A stretch of DNA of 64,000 bases from Plasmopara viticola. Taxonomy: Eukaryota > Oomycota > Peronosporomycetes > Peronosporales > Peronosporaceae. Location: assembly GCA_001695595.3 (NCBI GenBank), contig MBPM02000019.1, forward strand, positions 372,001 through 436,000, written 5' to 3'. The notes beneath the pieces were generated by a model, which did not search any database, was not told where the DNA came from, and worked only from the letters and a program-made list of their open reading frames with translations. Made by a program: the position numbers and the translations under genes. Shown in pieces: positions 1 to 9,529 of the stretch (positions are counted from its first letter, which is position 1; the number at the start of each line of letters is the position of its first letter).

Positions 1-204
1 CGGTAGGAGGGAGAGCTTAGAGTCACGTCATCTAGCGACTGACACGAGACCAGACCCAATTCAATAGACTCCGACGTTTTCGTCGACTGTTTCGGCCAAC
101 TCGTCCTTTGAACCGTTATTCAATTGCTAACGTGCGTCTCTGTGTATGTGACATTGAAACGGATGCAGTGAGTGAGGAGGCGGTCGAAGTCGCTTTAAAG
201 GGCG
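1..204. other. leading region, no gene seen
   Basis: I see no coding signal here. It is probably the upstream region of the DENN-domain gene whose first proposed exon starts at 205. Confidence 0.3.
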
Positions 205-882
205 ATGGACGAGAACCAAGGCAGTGACTGGAAGCGCAGGTGTCAACGCGAAACAAAGGTGCGACGATGGCAGTGGCCACTCGAGTGACAGCTTTTTAAC
301 GCTTTCTATCTGTCAAGGTGAACAAGGAACTGGGGCGACGACTTCGTGTATGAACACTCTTGTCTCCAAGAGATGCGAAAGCGAACTGTTGGTGAGCTAA
401 TTTTTGAACATGGTTGCAATAGGAAATGAAGCGTCAATTGGCAGAAGAAAGAGGGCGGACGCAAACGTTAAGTGCTCAAGTGCTTTATCTGACCAAGCAT
501 CTAAACAGCAACGACAGGATACAGGTATACGCTGCCTCGTGTTGATTCCAGACTTGAATAGCTAATGAATGCATGGGTCTCTTTATGGGTAGGACCCACG
601 TCCTCCATGCTTGAAGTGTGAGCGCCTTGAAGCAAAAGTCGCGCGACTGGAAACCATGGTCGATCAGCCCGTCAAGTTGTCAAGACTAGACACGTTTACG
701 GCGGCACCACTCCACTATAAAGATAGCACGCGTGACGATAAGCAAGCTTGCGCTGAGAGTGGTCCCTTTGATACAAACAAAGACGTGCCATTGGCAAATG
801 ATGCTTGTAATGCATCAAGTCCAAGGACGCTATTGTATGCTGGTAAAGACACGCAGGGATCAACGAACTTGCTAGCAATCAA
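205..882 (+). CDS. proposed 5' exons of the DENN-domain gene
   Basis: Three in-phase exons can be read: 205-258, 423-524 and 593 onward, separated by GT-AG introns 259-422 (164 nt) and 525-592 (68 nt). The joined reading frame is charged and coiled-coil-like (for example EMKRQLAEERGRTQTL and CERLEAKVARLETMV) and stays open to 1174. To enter the DENN frame that is open from 847, a third intron is needed. A GT-AG pair at 807-856 (50 nt) gives the right phase; 835-875 (41 nt) is a second option. A one-base loss in the A-run at 881-883 would also join the frames. Coiled-coil N-termini are compatible with membrane-traffic proteins. This is a splice prediction by eye; the start at 205 is the first ATG giving an uninterrupted joined frame. 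Confidence 0.45.
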
Positions 883-2772
883 ATGGACGAAACCTGCTAC
901 GTTCTCACCGACGGGGAGAACGCGTCGGTGGGCGCCTTATTCAAATACGCGGTTGTCTTGGCGGGTCCGGCACAGAATCGATCGAAAAGCAAGCCGCGCG
1001 TCTCGTTCACGGATCGTTTCAAGCCCTTGGATCTCTCGCGACTTCGAAGTCCGCAAGACTGGGTCGAGCAGAGTGAGGACCACGAGAGTTCGAGTGAGAG
1101 CAATGGTGGACAAAGTGGACCAGGGGGCAAAGAAAAAGCTCCGTCGCCCAAAAGCGGAAGTCTTTGGCCATTGAAACGCCAGTCCCACGCAGTCCTCGAC
1201 AATGGCAATGAAACGCGAGTCCCTTCGCCAATCCGACGCGCTGCCACCGGCTTTTTCTCAACGTTTGTGCCCAATGGACGACGAAGTGGCGCTTTGCTTA
1301 GTGCTCCGTCCACCCCGCCATTGCCACCGCTCGTCGATCCCATGAAAGCCACGACTGTTCCTCGACCAAGCATCGTTCCAGCCAGTAAATTGTTGTGTGT
1401 CTACCCGCCCCACGCTGGCAAAGTACAAGAATTGGAAGGCTTGTTGGAAATCTGTTTTCCCTACGGGGACGATCCACCTGCACCAAGCGAGTATTCGTTA
1501 CCTCAATTAAAGCACTCGTTGCAAGAACGGCATCGCACGTATCGCAGTCTTGACTCGACGTTTGTCCTCACGATCGCGAGTGCCAGTACTCCCACCGAAG
1601 TGACGTACGCCATCTGTGTCCGTTGTCCATTGTTTCCAGAAAATGACGACGAAGGGACTGAACGATTAAACCCAGCAGATTTGGAAACCGAGACTCTATC
1701 CGACGGACCCACGCAATGTTGTTTGTGTCTATTGAGTCCATACCCTTTCTTTGGGTTGTTCTTTAAGGTCCTGTACGGCATTGCTGTCTTGTGGAATACC
1801 AAACGAAGAGACGCCGTGATGGCGAAGAACGAGACGCGTGAAGTGGATCAAATGGCGCACATGCTGGAAAAACCCTTGGGAATGCTGGATTTTGTCGAAG
1901 TGTTTCAAGGTGTGATGGAACGGTTGAAAACAATGGCCCTCCCGTCCATGGGTGGCTGGAGTCGCATGGTCCTTTCCCCCAAAGTCACGCCTCTAGCCTT
2001 TCATCGACCTCACAGTGCGAGTTTAGGAGTCGAACGCCGCCATCTAGTCCTCGAATACGCCGCCCCACTGCTCTTTGGACTCCTCTCGGTCGATCAAGTG
2101 CTCTTCTTACTGGGTTGTCTCTGTTCCGAGCGCAAAGTGTTGGTCGTGTCGGATCATGTGAATATCGTGAGCTCTTGTGTCTTGGCCCTCATTACCCTCC
2201 TCCATCCGTTGCAATGGGCGGGTCCAGTCATTCCAGTGTTACCACCACGACTCGATGAATTGCTCGAAGCACCCGTGCCGTTGATTGCTGGCCGCGTTTC
2301 GATCAATTCGGCATCGATCGAGAATTTCTCGACCTTGGACCATCCACTGCAAGACGTGATTGAAATGAACATGGATCAAAATGCCTTGCATATGCACGAC
2401 GAGGATCTTGTCACGTACCACGAGCTCAAGCTGCCCGAATGCGACGAATTGGTCCATGAACTCCATCCATACTCAACTCTTCTCTTTGGCAAGCATACAG
2501 CGCCCGACTTTCCAACGGTGCAACAGGACGAAGCGTGCAAGCTCATGTGTACTCGGATCCACCACCATATCGAGTCCATCTGTGCTCTGGCCATGGCGAA
2601 AAGGACGCGAGTCGGTCGACCGAGTGGCTCCTCTCGACCACGATTCGGACCAGGCTTCTTCCGATCCGTCATCGCCGTCGCGAGAATCAATCACTCGACT
2701 TGGTGCCGAGCGACGATGCAGTGCCATGGTCGCGGACTACCTCACTCGGTTCCAAGCCACGCAAATGTTTAG
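883..2772 (+). CDS. DENN-domain protein (Rab GEF type), main open frame
   Basis: The 629-codon frame carries a tripartite DENN module. An upstream DENN part is at about residues 168-302 (starts KLLCVYPPHAGK, ends LCLLSPYPFFGLFFKVLYGI). The core DENN part is at about 385-475, with HLVLEYAAPLLFGLLSVDQV, SERKVLVVSDHVNIVSSC and a WAGPVIPVLP strand. A downstream part follows. In the family these domains act as guanine-nucleotide exchange factors for Rab GTPases in vesicle traffic. Residues 55-150 are Ser/Pro-rich and probably disordered. The listed start is only the first ATG in this frame; true translation probably begins further upstream. The last ~55 residues read poorly, and the sensible C-terminus lies in another frame (2600-2899). 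The 3' end faces the ABHD11-like gene 91 bp away. Family call is firm; exact ends are not. Confidence 0.8.
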   Translation: MDETCYVLTDGENASVGALFKYAVVLAGPAQNRSKSKPRVSFTDRFKPLDLSRLRSPQDWVEQSEDHESSSESNGGQSGPGGKEKAPSPKSGSLWPLKRQSHAVLDNGNETRVPSPIRRAATGFFSTFVPNGRRSGALLSAPSTPPLPPLVDPMKATTVPRPSIVPASKLLCVYPPHAGKVQELEGLLEICFPYGDDPPAPSEYSLPQLKHSLQERHRTYRSLDSTFVLTIASASTPTEVTYAICVRCPLFPENDDEGTERLNPADLETETLSDGPTQCCLCLLSPYPFFGLFFKVLYGIAVLWNTKRRDAVMAKNETREVDQMAHMLEKPLGMLDFVEVFQGVMERLKTMALPSMGGWSRMVLSPKVTPLAFHRPHSASLGVERRHLVLEYAAPLLFGLLSVDQVLFLLGCLCSERKVLVVSDHVNIVSSCVLALITLLHPLQWAGPVIPVLPPRLDELLEAPVPLIAGRVSINSASIENFSTLDHPLQDVIEMNMDQNALHMHDEDLVTYHELKLPECDELVHELHPYSTLLFGKHTAPDFPTVQQDEACKLMCTRIHHHIESICALAMAKRTRVGRPSGSSRPRFGPGFFRSVIAVARINHSTWCRATMQCHGRGLPHSVPSHANV

Positions 2773-2899
2773 CATGTTGACACTGCAAGGTCACGATGCG
2801 GACCATGAAATTGACGACAGTGAGCTGGAGTTTGATGACAGTGACAATGACGGAGTTGGGGATGAAGAGTATCATTACAGTGGAAAAGAATCCGGTTAA
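2600..2899 (+). CDS. out-of-frame C-terminus of the DENN-domain gene
   Basis: The +1 frame relative to 883-2772 continues with a Ser/Asp-rich linker, then VADYLTRFQATQMFSML, which resembles the helical downstream DENN part, and ends in a very acidic tail before the stop at 2897-2899. Two explanations fit: one extra A in the run at 2599-2602 (frameshift mutation or assembly error), or a 43-nt GT-AG intron at 2611-2653 that also restores this frame. Other introns in the window are mostly 57-68 nt, so 43 nt would be short. Confidence 0.5.
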   Translation, partial: KGRESVDRVAPLDHDSDQASSDPSSPSRESITRLGAERRCSAMVADYLTRFQATQMFSMLTLQGHDADHEIDDSELEFDDSDNDGVGDEEYHYSGKESG

Positions 2900-2990
2900 A
2901 GGGCTCGAGAAGACAAGATTCTGGGACCTTTCATTAAGCCACATCGTTTTATCAAGCTACTATGGCAAGCGTCTCCCTTCATCGAATCAA

Positions 2991-4160
2991 TTACAGCATG
3001 TAAGGTTGGATGATCTTGAGGAGTCCATTGGGATTGTCGATATGTACCCAATGCCCCGATTGCTCTAATAAATGGTGGTGGACGTGGTGATCTAGAGCAT
3101 CGAGGCGATTAAGCACGTCACGAGTCCACATGGTGTTTTTGGCAGCACGGACAAAGTGAAGGGCCACGTCAGTGCTCTCCTTGCAACTCTCGACAACTGG
3201 CCAAAGGTCCGTCGCCAGGAAAGAGTTAAAGAGCTGCTCAATCACGTCAACGTCCATCTTCCACTCGTACAGTTCTGGACTCTGACCAATAAGGCGTAGA
3301 TTCGTCGTAAGCCACTGGGCTTCCCCAAGTCCAACACCGGATTTTTGCAATTCCTCAATCAACTTTGTCTTGGAGCGAATAGGGAGCAAGATCTTCTTCA
3401 CGACGGGTAAGATCGTCTCAATCGAAGTCGTGAGGTCACGCCTTCCATAGTCGGTCAAGCCTGCATTGCAAGCATGAACATCAAAGCCAACAACACGACG
3501 AGACGAAGGAGATTGGGGCGCTACCTGTGCCTGGCAATGCGTCCAAGACCCACACTTGACGAGGGGGGGAGTGACCTTGGTGTCGACACTGGTCCACGTA
3601 CGTGAGCGCCACTTTGCCACCAAACGAGTGTCCAAGAATTGCCGTCGGCTGGACATTCAAAGCAGCAGCCAGGCGACTGTAGACCAGCATGAAGCGTGGT
3701 CAAGACAATACAAAGAGAACGATAGCAGACGTACAAGACATCCTTTGCACATGCTGCCAACGTGTGTGGCTTGGCAAAGGACGGCGAGTCGCCGTGGCCT
3801 GCACTTGATCATTAAAATCGATTTGTCGTTAAATGGCACGATTCTTTCACACTCACCGCGTAGATCCACGCAAATGAAGCGCCAATTGGGATTCATCCTC
3901 GTCAACCTACATTATAACAGAGAGGCTCAATGCGATTCGTTTTGGGCAATTCTTTGAATTGGATACTTTTGCGAAAATGTGCGCCAATTGAGTTTGTTGC
4001 CTGCAGAATGCGTAAGCTAATAATTGGACAATAATTCTGAAAAATATGATAGTTTACCGAGGATGCCATGTAACACAAATGCCGTTTGCGTAGGGTTCGT
4101 CGCGCGACTCGTATCTTCGAACACACGATACGATAGCGTGGTCTTATCTTGGCGCGCCAT
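2991..4160 (-). CDS. alpha/beta-hydrolase, ABHD11-like, six exons
   Basis: Exons on the minus strand, in order: 4160-4058, 4000-3967, 3906-3857, 3798-3735, 3676-3525, 3460-2991. The five introns are 57, 60, 58, 58 and 64 nt, all GT-AG and all in phase, giving 290 residues. The protein has the oxyanion-hole motif HGILG (31-35), DLRGHGDSP (60-68), the nucleophile elbow GHSFGG with Ser101, a VWVLDALPG strand, and the catalytic His271 in SGHWVHIDNP. The C-terminal half (TTNL, FNSF, DLWP, FVRA) matches the plant and algal branch of ABHD11-like hydrolases as I know them. The acid residue is not assigned. The family are serine hydrolases, often organellar; the substrate here is unknown. An in-frame TAA lies 27 bases upstream of the ATG, supporting the start. 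The gene is convergent with the DENN gene. Confidence 0.85.
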
Positions 4161-6199
4161 TGCGCTACAAAGATTGAATGTTTACCAGATTGTTTCGTCT
4201 CGATGACACTTGGTCTATTGCACCTGTATTTGGCGACGCCAACAGGCCGGAAAGACCTCCTAAAACGATGCATTAACGCCGGAGGGTGAATGACGCTGTA
4301 TAAATTGCAGAAAATACGAGGAAAATAATGCCAAAGAATACTGTACTCATTAACGATACATGATATGAGGGAATACATTTATTTTGGATCATATACGGGA
4401 GGTATTTATTTCGGAGGCTGACAAGGCCAGATAAATACACAAGCTTTTAGCTGCAACGATCCGCCGAGCTTTTAAATGATTAATCTTTGTATGATTACCG
4501 CTTCGAGAGCATAGTACTGTCAGTCTCACACGCGGAGATTACAACATTCATAGGTGTAGACGAGTATTTTGTAAGCTGTATGTTTTACCATTTGTTTCAC
4601 GGATCTACCATTGTAAAATCCGGCATCGATGTCGAGATGGTGGCCACATTTAGCTTACACAAGCGTGTACGATGCGCAACGTGTCATTTGATTTCGGATA
4701 AAAGTTGTGGGGATGAGATGACTTTCGTTAGAAGCCACTGCTGCTTTGTGCTTTGCACGAAAGAATGCGTTTGTGACGTCAAACGACTCCTTTGATCAGG
4801 ACCACTGCCCTTTTACGCAAAATATGACTCTTGACCTTGTCAATTCCATCATGTCCAGCTTAATTAGGCGGTCATGTCAGGATTAAATCAAATGCTGCAA
4901 TTCTTTCAACAGAAGATTCTACGGATTCGATGAGTTTTACGATTACATCTTGCACTTAAACTTCTCGTGGTCTTGTACGTTGGTCGTACAGGCCCCTCCG
5001 GACTCGGCCATGTAAATTTCATCCAGCTGACTCACACTATTTGCATCAGGTCCACGCTCTAAGCTTATCGTAAAGAAAGCTATATAGGCTAGCACTTTTG
5101 ACGTTCAGTGGCATGCCGACATTGAATCCTCTCAATATTAAAGAATGAGACGTCCTGTGCTGCCTTGAATTGTCATACGTCGTTGTTTGTTTTATTAAAG
5201 ATTAATGCTTTGGAGAGACGTTGCACGTCGTGTATGTGTATATCGTTTACAGCTCTATCTATCATCTTGCTCAGGCGGCACAGGAACGCCGTGTCGCCAT
5301 ATATACTTTCAGCGTTTCGCCGATACGGGCTCTGTAAAAGAGTCGACGCGTGAGCCGCAAGGTCAATCCTTTAGCAAGTCTCACAGATTGACGTTCAGCC
5401 AAGCGCTGGGCTCGTCGGAGCTTCCGCCCAGTTATGTATGCACCACTTCATATTATTGCGAAGGGCAGTGCCTCGGATGCTTCAACCTCAGATTGGCTTT
5501 GTCACACCTGACACGCACAAACACTGGCCATAGCTCAGACAATTATGCGCTGCTTCACTTGCATCGTCAGGTCAAGTTATGTAGTGAGTGCTGGTAGATT
5601 ACGTGCCAGGTAGCGTACCGCATATTGTGCCTATATTCCAAGCCTGCCATATCAATCCTGACATGCAGTAAGTGCCGAGTCTTGCATGTGAAAACAACGG
5701 GCATTATGAAGTTCGCACTGAATAGCACTACACATCGCACAGCCAGCAAAGCACACGCAGCGCACTATAGTGCATATCAACAAGATGAGCAAGTCATTAT
5801 ATTTATCGGAAGTCGAAGCAGCGGCCTGATAACATACTTTATTAAAGTGCTTATGTGCTACGACATTAGTGAATTAAATGCTAAAACGCTTACGGTACGT
5901 AAAAATTGCTACTGTTGCAAAGGTTTTCGTAACATATATCAGTACATTTGAAATTCGACATAATCATTGCGTATTGTTCTCATCCTCGGATTCTGCACAA
6001 TACTGCAATAGAAACGAAAAGGAAGGTAACACAATAATAGATTGATTATTGCGTAAATTATTTCACGGCGCTCACTAGCAGTCCATATAGGGAATGCAAT
6101 GTTTTTTTTTAGATTTATTAAAGAGCTTGCAACTATTTAATGCGAATCACTGATCAAACGACCTAGTTCTATTGCGTAAAAGATCGGGTTATGATGCAT
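4161..6199. other. 2-kb intergenic stretch, no supported gene
   Basis: Open frames of 60-130 codons occur on both strands (for example 4487-4795 and 5205-5597), but none shows a recognisable domain or plausible composition. An AT-rich part with a T9 run lies at 6102-6110. It presumably holds the promoter of the hydrolase gene and the 3' flank of the uridine phosphorylase gene. Confidence 0.4.
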
Positions 6200-7188
6200 C
6201 TACGATGACGCATTGATCTTCGTTTTGATGTAGTGTAGCAGCACCAAGGCTGGACGCCGCTCAAATTCCTGAAGAATCTCCAGGCTCGAGAGCACTTGGT
6301 CACCGTTCAAGCGGTTGAGTAACGTCACACAGACGACAGCAACAGGAATGTGGAGCTTGTGACAGAATGCAGCAATCAAGCGCGCCTCCATCTCGATATT
6401 GCACACGCCAGCGTCAGCCAAGCTTTGCAAAAAGGTCATCTTGTCCTCGAGCGTGTATTCACAAATGGCGCCGTCCAAACGTCCCTGACCTTCGTAAAAA
6501 TCATTGCAGCTGAGCGTCTTACCGACCACGTAGGGCAGTCCCACCTCGTTTGTGGCCGCAATGATCTCGTCGCGAATTCCAGGCGAGCAGATGGATGGCC
6601 GTAACACAGTCGAGCCGAGCACAGCCACCTCTTCGACGGCTTCCATTCGATTGTTCACAGCCTCGATGTAATCACAACAGTACCGGGCTCAACGCCAATG
6701 CCACCGCTTGTGCCCATGCGAATATAAACGGCATCATGGGCGCCAGCATACTCGAGCAACTTTGTGACCTCATGCAGTAAGATCGAGATCGACGGCATCC
6801 CAATCCCATGATTCGCCACAAGCACTGGGCCCACTTTGTAAAGCGTATAGCGGGACGTGCTTCCGATGGGGGCCAATTGGTAGCCATAGGGCGGAGCAAT
6901 GTCCAGTGCCGTGGCTACTAAGCGCGCAAAGTGAGTCATGCGCTCGGCACTGCCGCCCGTGACGAAAAACTTGACGTCACCAAAGGTGTTGACTACCTGC
7001 TCACGTTCTTCTTGTGAAATTGTCAGGCCGATGTGAAACAACACGTCCGAGTGCATCTCGAGGAGGTGGCTGTTGCGCACGTGCACCTGTGCAGTGTCAG
7101 TGGTGACGGTGGGTACGAAGGGGGCCATAGGAACGATTGGCTTGGCTATGGGTAGAAGGAAGGATTTGGATACTGAAGCTGTGCACAT
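6200..7188 (-). pseudogene. uridine phosphorylase, split by a one-base frameshift
   Basis: Two adjacent minus-strand frames, 7188-6655 and 6658-6200, together make one uridine phosphorylase of the eukaryotic UPP type (nucleoside phosphorylase superfamily), which reversibly splits uridine with phosphate to uracil and ribose-1-phosphate. The first half carries the N-terminal HLLEMHSDVLFHIGL, FGDVKFFVTGGS, GPVLVANHGIGMPSISI and the phosphate-binding GTSGGIGVEPGTVVIT. The second carries DFYEGQGRLDGA (base recognition), NIEMEA (ribose contact) and AVVCVTLLNRL. The frame breaks right after VVIT: the expected next residues (EAVNNRMEAVEE) sit in the other frame, so one base is missing near 6667-6670. 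No intron fits. Total length of about 330 residues is normal for the family. All other key motifs are intact, so this is either a recent inactivation or a sequence error. Confidence 0.85.
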
Positions 7189-7254
7189 GCATAGTGGCGA
7201 GCACGAATACTAGCTAGTTACGATACATGAGATCACGCAAAGGTTGGCAATACT

Positions 7255-7614
7255 TTACTTGGCAATAACAGACTGAAATGATCGCATCCTACTTAAAATT
7301 TCTTTTTTTATGAAATTGAGATTTCGTGGCCTTAATTTATAAAAACAACTACCTAGTCGCTCGTACTGAACAATAAATTTTGATGTATATAGAATTGGTA
7401 AGGCTTGAAAACCATACTTTGGGTACTTTAAAGTAGTGGTAAATCGTGAGATCTTTTTTACAAGGCCAAATTTCTTGCGCTCACAGCGTACACGGACGCA
7501 GCCTTTGTGGTGATAGCCGACGCGTCGTGTGGGATAGACCTTGTAGTCACGGCTCTCCAGGTCAAACGAAAGTGGTAGGAGCACGAAGTTTGGTCTTTGT
7601 TGGATAAAAATCAA
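7255..7614 (-). other. open frame in a dispersed-repeat fragment
   Basis: The 119-codon minus frame is rich in basic and aromatic residues and matches no family I know. Its part at about 7470-7580 resembles 13239-13335 (shared ggccaa.ttt, then a 14-base ccgacgcgtcgtgt and several further blocks), so it is more likely a piece of a dispersed element than a gene. Confidence 0.3.
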
Positions 7615-7758
7615 TACACTGTCGACAAGCTACCAAACGTCTCTTGATTTCACGATTACTGCTTGTCATTCAATGCAAGTAAGAACAATCACATGCAATG
7701 CCGATCTCCCTTCTTCTTTGCTCGTATGTCAAGCAACTCCTCCCGACTCCTCTCCACA

Positions 7759-8418
7759 TTAGCATCCTACGTCCATTCCCACAATTGTACATGAGTCAGC
7801 TCGCAGCATCATTTTGCTTTCTAATTCTTCCACTCTCACCTCTTTGACGATCGCATACCCTCCAAACGCCCCACTTTTTTTGACTCGGTAAGTGTACTGT
7901 CCTCCCTTCTCTGTCCCTCCGGCATAAGTCCCGAAAGCTGTCGACTCATCCATTTTTTGTTTTTTCTTGTGCTTTTCTTGTTCCGCCTCTTCTTCTTGTA
8001 CACCCTTGGGTGGCGCCTTAATATAGTAAAAGGGCGTGGACGACACTAAGTCTGAGCTAAAAGCGGAGCTGACACTGGCAGACACGTCGCTTAGTACCAT
8101 GCGCACTATGCGCGTTTCTTCCGTCAGTGACGTCGGGTGATTAATCACAATGGCATCACCTACGCACAGCTCCTGTAGAAACTTGGAGCCCACTTGTCCC
8201 ATCAGAGTCGTACCCGAGCTCAGGAGGCGGCCCGAGCCACGGAGTTTGACCAGCTCAAATGGCTTAGATGAGGACTCTATTTTCGGGGCCTCGAGCTCAC
8301 GCTTTTTGCTATTGTCCTTGCTCTTCTTTTTATGTTTATGTGACTTGATGGCTTTAAGAGAAAGCCCACCTTTGAGCTGCAGCTTGCCACCAACAGTCTT
8401 GGTGTACGCCGACGACAT
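7759..8418 (-). CDS. 219-aa protein of unknown function
   Basis: A single-exon frame starting at ATG 8418. The N-terminus (10-40) is GGKLQLKGG followed by a Lys/His-rich basic stretch, loosely like the start of FAM32A-type nuclear proteins. The middle (60-135) has GSGRLLSSGTTLMGQ, then SKFLQELCVGDAIVI and a repeated Ser/Val strand pattern; this G-x-G...SGTT...F..EL.VGD arrangement resembles a small beta-domain often seen in phage and bacterial structural proteins. An acidic/basic linker (140-158) and a Gly-rich C-terminus (AFGTYAGG, GAFGGYAIVKEV) follow. Composition and clean termination suggest a real gene. The basic stretch may direct it to the nucleus (inference). I do not recognise a function. 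Confidence 0.65.
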   Translation of the reverse strand: MSSAYTKTVGGKLQLKGGLSLKAIKSHKHKKKSKDNSKKRELEAPKIESSSKPFELVKLRGSGRLLSSGTTLMGQVGSKFLQELCVGDAIVINHPTSLTEETRIVRMVLSDVSASVSSAFSSDLVSSTPFYYIKAPPKGVQEEEAEQEKHKKKQKMDESTAFGTYAGGTEKGGQYTYRVKKSGAFGGYAIVKEVRVEELESKMMLRADSCTIVGMDVGC

Positions 8419-9529
8419 TGGTCTCGACAGCTTTGTATGTTTTAGTGTTAGCTAGTTATTCATCTCGAAAGTATAAAGTTGATGCATTACGAAAATGAGA
8501 ATATTTTTGCCTACCATTCGAAATATTATGAAATCAATTCAACTAGTCAATTGTTGAGGGTTGCGATGGCGGTGGCAAATGATTGCTCAGCTTGTTGCAA
8601 TCAATCACGCTGTGCCTAGGGTTAGACGATGGAATTCATGCACTATATTACCTCTTGAGGCAACATTCAAAATTGTAAAAAATTTCATCGCTTTTGTTAT
8701 ATACTCGAATATATCTCGACAATAAGTGGAAAATGCATTCTCGCCAAAACATATCGACGAAGACCACACTGGCAGTAGATCAATTAGCTGAGCAACGACT
8801 TCACTTCTAAAGTCCGACTATAGAGACCTTGGTCAACACAAGCAAGATAGCACTCCGCAGTCGGATCAGGCGGCAAAGAAGCTGCCCTTTTGTGGATTGA
8901 GCTGACGCAGCTAATTAAAATCCCTTGTCAAAGGCCAGAGACTCACTTCTTCTCTATCACGGATACAATTGCTGACAAAGACCACATGATATTTGGTATC
9001 CTGGTCAGGCCAACCGGCTACGAGCTTTCCCTGACGACCATGACGTTAGCACAACATTTGTCGTCGACATCGATGATTATGCTGCAAAGCAGGCGGTGGT
9101 CTCTCAGCGACTAGTGCCATCTCAGGCGGTCGGTGCGCTCATCGCGATGCACTCCCATTTGCTGCCCGGCTGTAACCAGCCAAAGAGGTCCGCGACTATG
9201 CCGAAGCCTATGCGTAAATAGACTTGGTCTTTCGGGCATAAGCCGCAGCAAAGTATATTGATGTGAATGCATCAGCGCTGATTGCAGCGAATACAAGTTT
9301 TCTTCGCTTCTCCAAATTCCTCTTGTGATCTGACGACACCCGCCAAGCTATTTGCACCATCGATCTTGAGGAGTATCCAATGACCTCGCTCCTTCCTGGA
9401 AACAGCTTGGAGCTCTCTTTAGTCGTCGAAATCGGTGGAGATGGCGATGACGAAATCGATACCGCTAGCGTTAGCGGTAACAGCGACGACGGCCCCCAAG
9501 GCAAAGACACAAACCGTGAAGACATGACG
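8419..9529. other. 1.1-kb stretch without a supported gene
   Basis: Only short frames with no domain are present (for example 8890-9114 on +). The right part could be the decayed 5' or ORF1 portion of the retrotransposon remnant that follows, but nothing in it proves that. Confidence 0.3.

Noticed and set aside
842..875. GTAAAG...TAG as an intron of the DENN gene
   Set aside because: It would be only about 34 nt, far below the other introns here; 807-856 fits better.
897..1373. 158-codon minus-strand frame over the DENN gene
   Set aside because: Antisense shadow of a well-supported coding frame.
4487..4795. 102-codon plus-strand frame as a gene
   Set aside because: Cys/Val-rich random-looking composition, no domain, no neighbours supporting it.
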